Shown in pieces: positions 50,959-61,223 of a stretch of DNA of 64,000 nucleotides (position 1 is the stretch's first letter; every line of letters begins with the position of its first letter). Origin of the DNA: Pseudomonas sp. RSB 5.4 (GTDB lineage: Bacteria > Pseudomonadota > Gammaproteobacteria > Pseudomonadales > Pseudomonadaceae); the NCBI RefSeq assembly GCF_037126175.1, contig NZ_CP146986.1, positions 3,915,001-3,979,000 on the forward strand, written 5' to 3'. Under the pieces are notes generated by a model. The model did not search any database. It worked only from the letters and a program-made list of their open reading frames with translations, and had not been told where the DNA came from. The translations under genes and the position numbers were made by a program.

Positions 50959-51388
50959 AATGGCATTTGCGTAAAACGCTTGATGCTTCACCGTCGAAGC
51001 CGCACATGCGATCGAGACAAAACTGCTTCACCGCGTCAGGCCTGGCTCTTTTGCCAGCGGTGCACGTCTTTTCTGACGAGCCTTTCAAGGCTACTGACGA
51101 GCACACCCACTGATTCCTCTCACGACGATCAGCCCAAGGCACCTGCATGCGTGCCCGTTTTATTGAGCTATCCGAGGCCATTTATCGGCCGTCAGCGGAT
51201 TCAGCGCAACACTTTCAAATAGTCGAAGACTGATAGGCACTAACGTCAGTGGATTTTCGGCAGATACACTTCCCGACAGCGATCACGCAAACGACACCGG
51301 TCGAGCCGCCCATTTTGTGCGCTTCACTCAAGACCTGCGTCCGGCCGCCCTTCGCATCGGACTCATTACAAGCACAGACGAGAACGCC
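50959..51388. other. Long gap between rpsU and dnaG without a recognisable gene
   Basis: The stretch of about 430 bases between the rpsU hairpin and dnaG has short open frames but no match to a family I know, in particular no GatB/YqeY-like gene such as the one I recall between these genes in PAO1. A short hairpin GCGT-AAA-ACGC occurs at about 50971. The region may contain an internal promoter for dnaG and rpoD or processing sites of the rpsU message. I see no clear -35/-10 pair. Confidence 0.45.
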
Positions 51389-53353
51389 ATGGCCGGGCTG
51401 ATTCCCCAGAGCTTTATTGACGACCTCCTGAACCGCACCGACATCGTCGACGTGGTCAGCTCGCGCGTGCAACTGAAAAAGGCCGGCAAGAACTACACCG
51501 CCTGCTGCCCGTTTCATAAAGAGAAAACCCCGTCGTTCAGCGTCAGCCCCGACAAGCAGTTCTATTACTGCTTCGGCTGCGGCGCCGGCGGCAACGCCCT
51601 CGGCTTTCTCATGGACCACGACAACCTGGATTTCCCCCAGGCCGTCGAGGACCTGGCCAAAGCCGCCGGCATGGAAATCCCCCGCGAGGAAAGCGGTCGC
51701 CCGCACAAACCGCGGCAACCAACCGATTCGCCACTGTATCCGCTGCTCACCGCCGCCGCCGATTTTTACCGGCAGGCGCTCAAGAGCCATCCCGCACGCA
51801 AAGCCGCCGTGGATTACCTCAAGGGCCGTGGCCTGACTGGCGAGATCGCCCGGGACTTCGGCCTGGGTTTCGCACCGCCTGGCTGGGACAATCTGTTCAA
51901 GCATTTGAGCAGCGACACGTTGCAGCAGAAAGCCATGATCGACGCCGGCCTGCTGATCGAGAACGCTGAAACCGGCAAACGCTATGACCGCTTTCGCGAT
52001 CGCGTCATGTTCCCGATCCGTGATACCCGTGGCCGGATCATCGCTTTCGGTGGCAGGGTACTGGGTGACGACAAGCCGAAATACCTGAACTCGCCGGAAA
52101 CCCCGGTGTTCCATAAAGGCCAGGAACTCTACGGCCTCTATGAAGCACGCAAGAACAACCGCAATCTCGATGAAATCATCGTCGTCGAAGGCTACATGGA
52201 CGTCATCGCCCTTGCCCAGCAAGGCTTGCGCAATGCCGTCGCGACCCTGGGCACAGCGACCAGCGAAGAACACCTCAAGCGCCTGTTTCGCGTCGTGCCG
52301 AACGTTCTGTTCTGTTTCGACGGCGACCAGGCCGGCCGCAACGCCGCATGGCGCGCCCTGGAAGCAACACTGCCGTGCCTGCAGGATGGACGCCGCGCGC
52401 GCTTCCTGTTTCTCCCGGAAGGCGAAGACCCGGACACCCTGGTTCGCGCCGAAGGCACTGACGCTTTCAAGGCTCGCATCAATCAGCATGCGCAGCCGCT
52501 GGCAGACTATTTCTTCCAGCAACTGACCGAGGAAGCCGATCCGCGCTCGCTCGAAGGCAAGGCTCACATGGCCACCCTCGCCGCACCGTTGATCGACAAA
52601 GTGCCGGGCGCCAACCTGCGCATCCTGATGCGTCAGCGCCTGACCGAAATCACCGGTCTGAGCAGCGAAACCGTCAGTCAGCTGGCCCAAAGCGCACCAC
52701 AGGAAGCGCCGCCCGCCTACGATCCGGGCATCGATTACGACGCAATGCCGGACTACAGCGACTACCATCAGCCGCAGGCACAGGATATGTACGTGCCGCA
52801 GCAGGAGTGGACGCCAAAGAAACCCGGCGCCGGCGGCAAGAAATGGGACAAGAAACCCTGGGACAAGAACGGCAAGCGCGGCGGTGATCGCGACCAACAG
52901 CGCCCACGCACGCCGATTGGCGTCGAGTCGCCAACCCTGACCGCCCTTCGTACATTGCTGCACCACCCGCAACTGGCCAAGCGCGTTGAAGACGCCGGAC
53001 ACATTGCGGACGAAAATCAGACCAACGCACAGTTACTTGTGGCGCTGCTCGAGGCCGTACAGAAGAATCCCAAGCTAAACTCATTTCAGTTGATCGCGCG
53101 ATGGCACGGCACTGAACAAGGTCGGTTGCTCAAGGCACTGGCGGAAAAGGAGTGGCTGATTGACGGAGAAAACCTTGAACAACAGTTTTTCGACACCATT
53201 ACTAGCTTGTCAGCCCGCCAACGCGAGCGAAATCTGGAACAGTTGCTCAGGAAAGCGCGTCAAAGCGAACTGAGCGTCGAAGAGAAAAATCAACTGCGCG
53301 ACCTTCTAAGTCGCAATGTTTCCGCATCAAACCCGACCTCAACTGGCGCGTGA
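51389..53353 (+). CDS. dnaG: DNA primase
   Basis: DnaG makes RNA primers for Okazaki fragments. The 654-aa protein starts MAGLIPQSFIDDLLNRTDIVD and has a CHC2 zinc finger with C40, H43, C61 and C64, the Toprim domain (IIVVEGYMDVIALAQQG and FCFDGDQAGRNAAWR) and a C-terminal helicase-binding domain from about residue 490. A basic, proline-rich linker of about 80 residues lies between them. ATG 51389 gives the usual start; the 72-base in-frame extension upstream is not conserved-looking. Confidence 0.96.
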   Translation: MAGLIPQSFIDDLLNRTDIVDVVSSRVQLKKAGKNYTACCPFHKEKTPSFSVSPDKQFYYCFGCGAGGNALGFLMDHDNLDFPQAVEDLAKAAGMEIPREESGRPHKPRQPTDSPLYPLLTAAADFYRQALKSHPARKAAVDYLKGRGLTGEIARDFGLGFAPPGWDNLFKHLSSDTLQQKAMIDAGLLIENAETGKRYDRFRDRVMFPIRDTRGRIIAFGGRVLGDDKPKYLNSPETPVFHKGQELYGLYEARKNNRNLDEIIVVEGYMDVIALAQQGLRNAVATLGTATSEEHLKRLFRVVPNVLFCFDGDQAGRNAAWRALEATLPCLQDGRRARFLFLPEGEDPDTLVRAEGTDAFKARINQHAQPLADYFFQQLTEEADPRSLEGKAHMATLAAPLIDKVPGANLRILMRQRLTEITGLSSETVSQLAQSAPQEAPPAYDPGIDYDAMPDYSDYHQPQAQDMYVPQQEWTPKKPGAGGKKWDKKPWDKNGKRGGDRDQQRPRTPIGVESPTLTALRTLLHHPQLAKRVEDAGHIADENQTNAQLLVALLEAVQKNPKLNSFQLIARWHGTEQGRLLKALAEKEWLIDGENLEQQFFDTITSLSARQRERNLEQLLRKARQSELSVEEKNQLRDLLSRNVSASNPTSTGA

Positions 53354-53367
53354 GGTCATAGCTCAGG

Positions 53368-53373
53368 TATAAT
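53368..53373 (+). promoter_or_regulatory. Candidate -10 box of an rpoD promoter
   Basis: A perfect TATAAT lies 48 bases before the rpoD ATG in the 67-base gap after dnaG. No good -35 hexamer is found 16-18 bases upstream, so the promoter would need an activator or would be weak. A separate rpoD promoter near dnaG is known in other proteobacteria. Confidence 0.4.
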
Positions 53374-53420
53374 CCTCGGCTTGTTTTTTGCCCGCCAAGA
53401 CCTTCAGTGGATAGGGTGTT

Positions 53421-55268
<1,848 letters not shown>

Positions 55269-55274
55269 TACCAG

Positions 55275-55303
55275 AACCCCCGGCCCAGGCCGGGGGTTTT
55301 GTT
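55275..55303 (+). terminator. Intrinsic terminator of rpoD
   Basis: A strong AACCCCCGGC stem with a CCAG loop and the complementary arm is followed by TTTTGTTT, 7 bases after the rpoD stop. Confidence 0.92.
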
Positions 55304-55393
55304 TATGGGCAGATTAAATCCCTCTCACCCCCCTCCCCTGCATACCCCGTCTACACTCGAAAACAATGAATCCCGTGCCATAACGAGACGGTT

Positions 55394-58300
55394 ATGCCCA
55401 GACTGGCGCCCTTGCTTTTCTTGCTGTCACTGATGATCTGGACCGCAACGGCTGACGCGCTGACTCTGACCGATGAAGAACGTAGCTGGCTGGCGGCTCA
55501 CCCGGACTTGCGCCTGGGTGTCGATGCTTCGTGGCCGCCTTTCGAGTTCCGCGATGATGAAAACCGCTATCAGGGCCTGGCCGCCGACTATATCGGCGTG
55601 ATCCGCCAGCGACTGGCGATCAATCTCACCCCCGTCGAACCCTCGAGCTGGACCGAAGTACTGGAGCAGGTCAAACACGGCAAGATCGATCTGCTGCCGG
55701 GCATCATGTCCACCCCGGAGCGGCAAAACTATCTGTCATTCACTCGCCCCTACCTCGACTTCCCCATTGTCATCCTCGCCCACGTCGGCGGCGCCCAGCC
55801 CCGCAAGATAGAGGATTTGTACGGTTTGAAGATTGCGGTCGTGGAAAACTACGCCCCCCATGAACTGCTGCGTACACATCACCCGGATCTGAATCTGGTG
55901 GCCATGCCCAATGTCAGCTCGACCTTGCAGGCATTGGCCACCGGCCAGGTCGACGCGGTTGTCGGCGATCTCGCTTCCAGTGTCTGGAGCCTGCGCCAAC
56001 TCAAGCTCGAAGGCTTGTACGTCAGCGGCGAAACACCGTACCGCTACCAGTTGGCGATGGCTGTACCGCGTGACAACAAAATGCTGGTGGAGATTCTGGA
56101 CAAAGTCCTCGCCGACATGACCCCGGACGAGATCAGCAGCATTCAGGAACATTGGGTCGGCAACGTCCTCGACCATCGGACATTCTGGTCGGACCTGCTG
56201 ATTTATGGTCTACCCGGTCTGTCGCTGCTGGTGATCATTCTGGCGGTGGTCATTCGCATCAATCGCCGCTTGAGTTCGGAAATTGCCCGACGTGTCGACC
56301 TCGAACAGGAATTGCGCAGCAGCGAATACCACTACCGCGGGCTGGTGGAAAGCCTGTCGGCCATCGCCTGGGAAGCGCGCATAAGCGACTTCACCTACAG
56401 CTATGTGTCGCCCCATGCCGAGGATCTGCTCGGTTATCCACAGGCGCACTGGCTGATTCCGGGCTTCTGGCGCAACATCATTCACCCCGCCGACCTGACC
56501 CGCGCCCAGGCCTTCTGTGATGACGCGGTACGTGAAGGACGCGATCACACCCTCGACTATCGGGTGATCACCGCAGACGGGCGCTGTCTGTGGGTGCGCG
56601 ACATTGTCAGTCTGATTGAACATGGCCATGAGCCGGTGATGCGTGGCTTGATGATCGACATCAGCGAAACCAAACGGACCGAAGAAGCGCTGCGCCTGTC
56701 GGAACAGAAGTTCGCCTCGGTGTTCCAGCAATGCCCGGACATTCTGGTGATCGCGCGGCTGTCCGATGGCTGCCTGCTGGAAGTCAACGAGGCCTTTGAA
56801 GAACAGATAGGCCTGAAAGCGGAAGAAGTCGTCGGCCAGACCGCCACTGAACTCAACATCTGGGGCATTCCCGGGGTCGGCCCGGGACTGTTGCAGCGCT
56901 TGCAGGCCGGCAGCATCCGCAACCTGGAGATGCCTTTTCGCCGCAACAATGGCCATGTGTTCACCGGCCTGATTTCCGCCGAGCCGTTCGATCTCGACAC
57001 CACTCCGGCGCTGGTGGTCGTAGTGCGCGACATCACCCAGCTCAAGGAAACCCAACAGCAACTGCAAACTTCCGAAGAGAAGTTCGCCAAGGCCTTCCAC
57101 GCCTCGCCGGATGGATTACTGTTGTCGCGGCAAAGCGATGGCCTGTTACTGGAGGTCAACGAGGGCTTCAGCCGCATCACCGGCTTCAACAGCGCGATGT
57201 CGGTGGATCGCTCGGCGCTGGACCTGGGGATCTGGGTCAACCTCAACGAACGCAAGCAGATGCTCGATCTGCTGCACCGCGACGGCTTCGTACGCGACTT
57301 TACCTGCCATATCCGTCGCAGCGACGGGCAGATCCGTCTGTGCGAAGTGTCCAGCCGCCCCCTGCCGATCGGCGACGAAGACTGCATGCTGACCATCGCC
57401 CGGGACATCACCGAGCGCCATCTGATGCAGGAAAAACTGCAGCAGGCCGCCACCGTATTCGAGAGCACTGCCGAAGGTGTACTGATCACTGACACTCAGC
57501 AGCACATCAGCGCGGTCAACCGCGCGTTCACCGAAATCACCGGTTATAGCGAAAGTGAAGCCCTCGGCCACACCCCGCGTCTGCTCGCCTCCGGCCTGCA
57601 CGACAGCGCGTTCTACGCAGCGATGTGGCACCAGTTGACCGACGAGGGACACTGGCAGGGCGAGATTTCCAACCGGCGCAAGAACGGCGAACTGTACCCG
57701 AGCTGGCTGACCATCAGCGCCGTGCGCAACCGCGACAAGTTCATCACCCACTTCGTCGCGGTATTTGCTGACATCTCCAGCCTGAAACACGCGCAAGCCA
57801 AGCTCGACTATCAAGCGCACCATGACCCGCTCACCGGCCTGCCGAATCGCACGCTGTTCGAAAGCCGCCTGCTGACCGCGCTGAACAGTCAGCAGGAAAA
57901 CGGTGGTCAGGGCGCCGTGCTGTTCCTTGATCTCGACCGTTTCAAACACATCAACGACAGCCTCGGCCACCCGGTCGGCGACCTGCTGCTCAAGGGCATT
58001 GCCGTGCGCCTGAAAGAACAACTGCGCGATATCGACACCGTCGCGCGGCTGGGGGGCGACGAGTTCATCATCCTGCTGCCGGGCCTGCAACAAGTCAGCG
58101 ATGCCGACAACATCGCAATCAAACTGCTCAACTGCTTTGGCGCACCGTTTCAGGCTGGTGAGCACGAGTTTTTTATCAGCGCCAGCATCGGCACCAGCCT
58201 GTATCCACGGGACGGCTGTGATGTCGCCACCCTGGTGAAAAACGCCGACGCGGCGATGTACCGCTCCAAGGCCAAGGGCCGCAACCGCGTCGAAAGCTAC

Positions 58301-59140
58301 ACCCGTGACCTCACCGCCCAGGCCAGCGAGCGTGTGGCACTGGAACACGAACTGCGCCGGGCCATCGAGCGCGAAGAGTTGTTCCTTTACTACCAACCGA
58401 AAATCAGCCTCGACGACCATCGCCTGGTCGGTGCCGAAGCGCTGATCCGCTGGCGCCACCCGACCTTCGGCGAGGTGCCGCCGGAGCACTTCATCCCGTT
58501 GGCCGAAGAGAACGGCATGATCCTGCAGATCGGCGATTGGGTGCTCGAGACCGCCTGCCGGCAGATGTTCGAGTGGAATCAGATCTACGACAGCCTTGGC
58601 CCGCTGTCGGTCAACCTGGCCGGCGCACAACTGCGGCAGCCGAATCTGCTCGGGCGCATCGAACAACTGCTCCGGGACAACCGTCTGCAGCCGGATTTAC
58701 TGCAACTGGAAATTACCGAAAACTTCATCATGAGCCAGGCCGAAGAAGCACTGGCGGTGCTGCACCAGCTCAAACATCTGGGCGTTCAACTGGCGATCGA
58801 CGACTTCGGCACCGGTTATTCTTCGCTCAGTTACCTGAAACGCCTGCCGCTGGACATCCTCAAGATTGACCAGTCATTTGTCCGCGGACTGCCCGATGAC
58901 CCGCACGATGCGGCGATTGTCCGCGCGATCATCGCTCTGGGCCGGAGCATGCAATTCACCGTGATTGCCGAAGGCGTGGAAACCCAGGCCCAGCAACAAT
59001 TCCTCGCCGCCGAAGGCTGCGAACAGATTCAGGGCTACATCGTCAGCCTGCCACTGCCCCCGGATGAATTCGCCGCAACGTTTCTTCGTGTAACCGTATC
59101 GGATTATTCGGATAGCACAGCCGCCAAACCGTCGCTATAA
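55394..59140 (+). CDS. Membrane sensor with SBP3 domain, four PAS and GGDEF-EAL output
   Basis: The 1248-aa protein is predicted to make or break c-di-GMP in response to a periplasmic ligand. It has a signal peptide (about 1-22), an SBP_bac_3 domain (about 25-250), a transmembrane span (about 268-292), PAS domains near 315-435, 440-555, 560-680 and 685-800, then GGDEF (about 810-970) and EAL (about 985-1235). Both catalytic motifs are canonical: RLGGDEFIILLPG, GAEALIRW and DDFGTGYSSL. Either activity is therefore possible, often with GGDEF serving as a regulator of EAL. It lies between rpoD and a tRNA gene. Confidence 0.9.
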   Translation: MPRLAPLLFLLSLMIWTATADALTLTDEERSWLAAHPDLRLGVDASWPPFEFRDDENRYQGLAADYIGVIRQRLAINLTPVEPSSWTEVLEQVKHGKIDLLPGIMSTPERQNYLSFTRPYLDFPIVILAHVGGAQPRKIEDLYGLKIAVVENYAPHELLRTHHPDLNLVAMPNVSSTLQALATGQVDAVVGDLASSVWSLRQLKLEGLYVSGETPYRYQLAMAVPRDNKMLVEILDKVLADMTPDEISSIQEHWVGNVLDHRTFWSDLLIYGLPGLSLLVIILAVVIRINRRLSSEIARRVDLEQELRSSEYHYRGLVESLSAIAWEARISDFTYSYVSPHAEDLLGYPQAHWLIPGFWRNIIHPADLTRAQAFCDDAVREGRDHTLDYRVITADGRCLWVRDIVSLIEHGHEPVMRGLMIDISETKRTEEALRLSEQKFASVFQQCPDILVIARLSDGCLLEVNEAFEEQIGLKAEEVVGQTATELNIWGIPGVGPGLLQRLQAGSIRNLEMPFRRNNGHVFTGLISAEPFDLDTTPALVVVVRDITQLKETQQQLQTSEEKFAKAFHASPDGLLLSRQSDGLLLEVNEGFSRITGFNSAMSVDRSALDLGIWVNLNERKQMLDLLHRDGFVRDFTCHIRRSDGQIRLCEVSSRPLPIGDEDCMLTIARDITERHLMQEKLQQAATVFESTAEGVLITDTQQHISAVNRAFTEITGYSESEALGHTPRLLASGLHDSAFYAAMWHQLTDEGHWQGEISNRRKNGELYPSWLTISAVRNRDKFITHFVAVFADISSLKHAQAKLDYQAHHDPLTGLPNRTLFESRLLTALNSQQENGGQGAVLFLDLDRFKHINDSLGHPVGDLLLKGIAVRLKEQLRDIDTVARLGGDEFIILLPGLQQVSDADNIAIKLLNCFGAPFQAGEHEFFISASIGTSLYPRDGCDVATLVKNADAAMYRSKAKGRNRVESYTRDLTAQASERVALEHELRRAIEREELFLYYQPKISLDDHRLVGAEALIRWRHPTFGEVPPEHFIPLAEENGMILQIGDWVLETACRQMFEWNQIYDSLGPLSVNLAGAQLRQPNLLGRIEQLLRDNRLQPDLLQLEITENFIMSQAEEALAVLHQLKHLGVQLAIDDFGTGYSSLSYLKRLPLDILKIDQSFVRGLPDDPHDAAIVRAIIALGRSMQFTVIAEGVETQAQQQFLAAEGCEQIQGYIVSLPLPPDEFAATFLRVTVSDYSDSTAAKPSL

Positions 59141-59155
59141 TCCGCGGCCTACTGA

Positions 59156-59232
59156 GGGCCTATAGCTCAGTTGGTTAGAGCAGAGGACTCATAATCCTTT
59201 GGTCCACGGTTCAAGTCCGTGTGGGCCCACCA
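59156..59232 (+). tRNA. tRNA with CAU anticodon, most likely tRNA-Ile2 (lysidine-modified)
   Basis: The 77-base gene folds completely: a 7-bp acceptor stem (GGGCCTA with TGGGCCC), D arm, an anticodon stem GAGGA/TCCTT around CTCATAA, variable loop, and T stem CACGG/CCGTG. The CCA end is encoded. Anticodon CAU could be Met or Ile2. The acceptor pairs C4-G69 and C5-G68 are the recognition pairs reported for the lysidine synthetase TilS, so Ile2 (reading AUA) is favoured. There is no initiator-type C1 mismatch. Confidence 0.9.
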
Positions 59233-59240
59233 CATTTGAG

Positions 59241-59267
59241 AGCCGCGCTATATGCGCGGCTTTTTCT
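59241..59267 (+). terminator. Terminator of the tRNA gene
   Basis: AGCCGCGC, loop TATAT, then GCGCGGCT, followed by TTTTTCTT, 9 bases after the CCA end: a classic rho-independent terminator. Confidence 0.9.
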
Positions 59268-59341
59268 TGGGCGATCGGTTGAGGGGAGAATCTTTGCGAG
59301 CGCAATGTTCGGAAGACCTCCCCGAAGGCTGCAGGCAAGTT
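59255..59341 (-). pseudogene. Possible remnant of an XRE-type regulator N-terminus
   Basis: On the minus strand the sequence reads LPAAFGEVFRTLRSQRFSPQ and continues PIAQEKAA before running into the tRNA terminator. AFGEVLRxLRxQxGLSQExLA is the usual start of many XRE/Cro helix-turn-helix regulators, and the likeness here stops after about 25 residues. No ribosome binding site or full gene is present. This could be chance, or the stump of a regulator cut at the tRNA by island excision. The gap 59268-59483 otherwise holds nothing I recognise. Confidence 0.3.
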
Positions 59342-59483
59342 CCGAAGCTGTGATTTGAAGCGCTTTGGTGTCTGTTGGGCTTTTCTTTGACGGGATACCC
59401 TCGAGGCGTCGCTGCTTATCAGCGGTCGGGCTAAGCGACTCACGAAAAAGGAAGCAAATCCATCTACAGTCTAATAAGCAGAG

Positions 59484-59525
59484 TTGAAAATTCCCAAAAA
59501 GGGACCTATCGCTCCCTTTTTGGGA
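59484..59525 (+). promoter_or_regulatory. Promoter with two tandem TCCC-N5-GGGA operators
   Basis: A -35 box TTGAAA (59484-59489) and a weak -10 TATCGC (59507-59512) have a 17-base spacer. TCCCAAAAAGGGA (59492-59504) lies exactly in the spacer and TCCCTTTTTGGGA (59513-59525) follows the -10. Each is a TCCC/GGGA palindrome with an A5 or T5 centre, and the two are also perfect reverse complements. The centres are 21 bases apart, two helical turns. The second copy ends 17 bases before the start codon of the winged-helix nucleotidyltransferase. A two-site operator for that protein is the natural reading. Confidence 0.6.
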
Positions 59526-59542
59526 CACTTCCAGAGTCAACC

Positions 59543-60148
59543 ATGCCGGTTATACCACTCAGCGATGCACTCTTTACCGCGACCCAGCAGAAGGTGTTGG
59601 CCATGTTGTATGGCAAACCGGATCAGAGCTTCTACGCCAATGAAATATCCCGCTGGGCCCAGGTGGGCAAGGGCAGCCTGATGCGTGAACTGGAGCGTAT
59701 GCACGGTGCAGGCATTCTTACCATGAGTCGCCGGGGTAACCAGACGCACTATCAAGCCAACCCCGAATGCCCCATCTATACAGAACTGCTGGGGATCGTG
59801 CGCAAGACTTTTGGTATTGCAGAGCAGTTACGTGCGGCGTTGGCTCCAGTGAGCGATCAATTGGTATGGGCATTTATCTACGGTTCCGTCGCCAAGGGTA
59901 GCGAGCATGCCGGCAGTGACATCGACCTGATGCTGATTGGCGAAAACCTCAGTTACAGCGACTTGATGGAACGACTACTTCCCGTAGAGGAATACCTTGG
60001 CCGCACCATCAACCCTACGCTCTTTACATTGGTCGACTGGCAGGCCAGGAGAGCGGCTGACAACAGCTTTGTAGTGCGAGTTGAACAACAAGACAAAATT
60101 GATTTGATTGGCCGCAACCCAGCGGAGATTACCGATGGGCAGCAATGA
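59543..60148 (+). CDS. Winged-helix/MNT nucleotidyltransferase protein, possible antitoxin of a HEPN pair
   Basis: The 201-aa product has two parts. Residues 8-75 look like an ArsR/MarR-type winged helix (QQKVLAMLYGKPDQSFYANE, then SRRGNQTHY as the wing). Residues 100-165 are a minimal nucleotidyltransferase with the motif GSVAKGSEHAGSDIDLMLIG (G114, S115, D126, D128). Such MNT proteins pair with HEPN partners as antitoxins or AMP-transferases, and an HEPN-like gene overlaps its end by 14 bases. The gene follows the two-site operator, suggesting autoregulation through its winged helix. Base composition is less GC-rich than the neighbours. Confidence 0.75.
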   Translation: MPVIPLSDALFTATQQKVLAMLYGKPDQSFYANEISRWAQVGKGSLMRELERMHGAGILTMSRRGNQTHYQANPECPIYTELLGIVRKTFGIAEQLRAALAPVSDQLVWAFIYGSVAKGSEHAGSDIDLMLIGENLSYSDLMERLLPVEEYLGRTINPTLFTLVDWQARRAADNSFVVRVEQQDKIDLIGRNPAEITDGQQ

Positions 60149-60546
60149 CAGTCTGGAAAACTTGGTGCGCAGCGGCTGCCTCAAAGACGAGCCACCAGAT
60201 CGCAAGGAATGTGAAGGGCTGCTGCAATCAGCCACAGATCGTTTGAAAGATGCACACAGCGAGTCGCTTCGACCTCGCCTACAACGCCGCACATGCCTTG
60301 GCACTGACTGCCATGCGTCTGAAAGGTTTTCGCTCCGACCGTCGCTATCTGGTTTTTCAGTGCCTTGTGCACACTCTCGGCCTGAACAAAGTCCAGGTTC
60401 GTCTGTTCGCACTTTGTCACGAGCGGCGTAATCTGGCCGAGTACGAAGGGTATATGGACGTGGACGAGACGCTTCTGGCTGAGCTGTTAGCGACGACTGA
60501 TGCCCTGTTACCTTTGGTGCAAGACGCGATGCTTGCGTGCAAATAA
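60135..60546 (+). pseudogene. HEPN-domain partner gene, frameshifted
   Basis: The first part starts at ATG 60135 (MGSNDSLENLVRSGCLKDEP...) and runs to RLKDAHSESL. The rest of the protein continues in the +1 frame from about 60250 as SRFDLAYNAAHALALTAMRL and on to a stop at 60546. Together they resemble one HEPN protein of about 140 aa, including HERRNLAEYEG near its catalytic/nucleotide-binding region. The strict RxxxxH motif is not obvious. The sequence CGCTT occurs near the junction and could explain a short deletion. The gene overlaps the nucleotidyltransferase gene, as in MNT-HEPN pairs. Inactivation, programmed frameshift or sequencing error are alternatives. Confidence 0.65.
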
Positions 60547-60724
60547 TGCGCTGCCCCGTTCAGCAGTGAACAGCATCATTACAGTGAAACATCCAGCCAC
60601 GTAACGAAGGAATGCCTGCACGACCCGCAAACACTTCGACATCTGCCCCTCTCTCGCCACAAGCGTCCGGTCAAACGAGCCTGTAACATGCAGAACCATT
60701 GACCCGCACCTCTGGAGCCAACCG

Positions 60725-61186
60725 TTGCCCGACACCCGCCCCCCCGCACTCGACGAAATCGACCGCCAACTGATCGCCGCCCTGCAAATCAACGCCCGCG
60801 AAAGCGTGGCCATGCTTGCCCGGCAGTTGGGCATTGCGCGGACCACCGTCACATCGCGGTTGGCGCGGCTGGAGAAGGCCAAGGTAATCACCGGATACGG
60901 CGTGCGTCTGGGTCAGCGCGTGGTCGATGGCGGGTTGCAGGCTTATGTCGGGATCAAGGTGCAGCCGCGTTCTGGCAAGGAAGTGCTGCGTCGCTTGAGT
61001 GCGATGGCGCAGGTGCAGCAGTTGTGTGCGGTGAGTGGCGAATTTGATTATGTGGCGTGGCTGCGCACGGACTCGCCGGAGCAACTGGATCAATTGCTGG
61101 ATCAGATCGGCAGTGTGGACGGGGTGGAGAAGACCACGACTTCGATCATTTTGAGTAGCAAGATTGATCGAGGACAGCCGGTTTGA
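60725..61186 (+). CDS. Lrp/AsnC family transcriptional regulator
   Basis: The 153-aa regulator has an AsnC-type HTH (about 10-60: LDEIDRQLIAALQINARESV, TTVTSRLARLEKAKVI) and a C-terminal RAM ligand-binding domain (about 75-150). It starts at TTG 60725 with GGAG seven bases before it. It is 343 bases upstream of davB on the same strand, and an AsnC-type regulator sits at this place in other pseudomonads, so control of lysine catabolism by lysine or a derivative is likely. Confidence 0.88.
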   Translation: MPDTRPPALDEIDRQLIAALQINARESVAMLARQLGIARTTVTSRLARLEKAKVITGYGVRLGQRVVDGGLQAYVGIKVQPRSGKEVLRRLSAMAQVQQLCAVSGEFDYVAWLRTDSPEQLDQLLDQIGSVDGVEKTTTSIILSSKIDRGQPV

Positions 61187-61223
61187 GTAATGGCAATAAC
61201 CTTTCGGTTGGCAAATAGGGCCT

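Noticed and set aside
51215..53002. A 595-codon minus-strand frame opposite dnaG
   Set aside because: It is a shadow of dnaG with no motif of its own.
55394..59140. Reading the large GGDEF/EAL protein as catalytically dead
   Set aside because: Both GGDEF and EAL signature motifs and the DDFGTGYSSL loop are intact.
59189..59443. An 84-codon minus-strand frame ending GPHGLEPWTKGL
   Set aside because: The end is the translation of the antisense of the tRNA gene, a well-known annotation artefact. Only the AFGEVF part is mentioned as a possible remnant.
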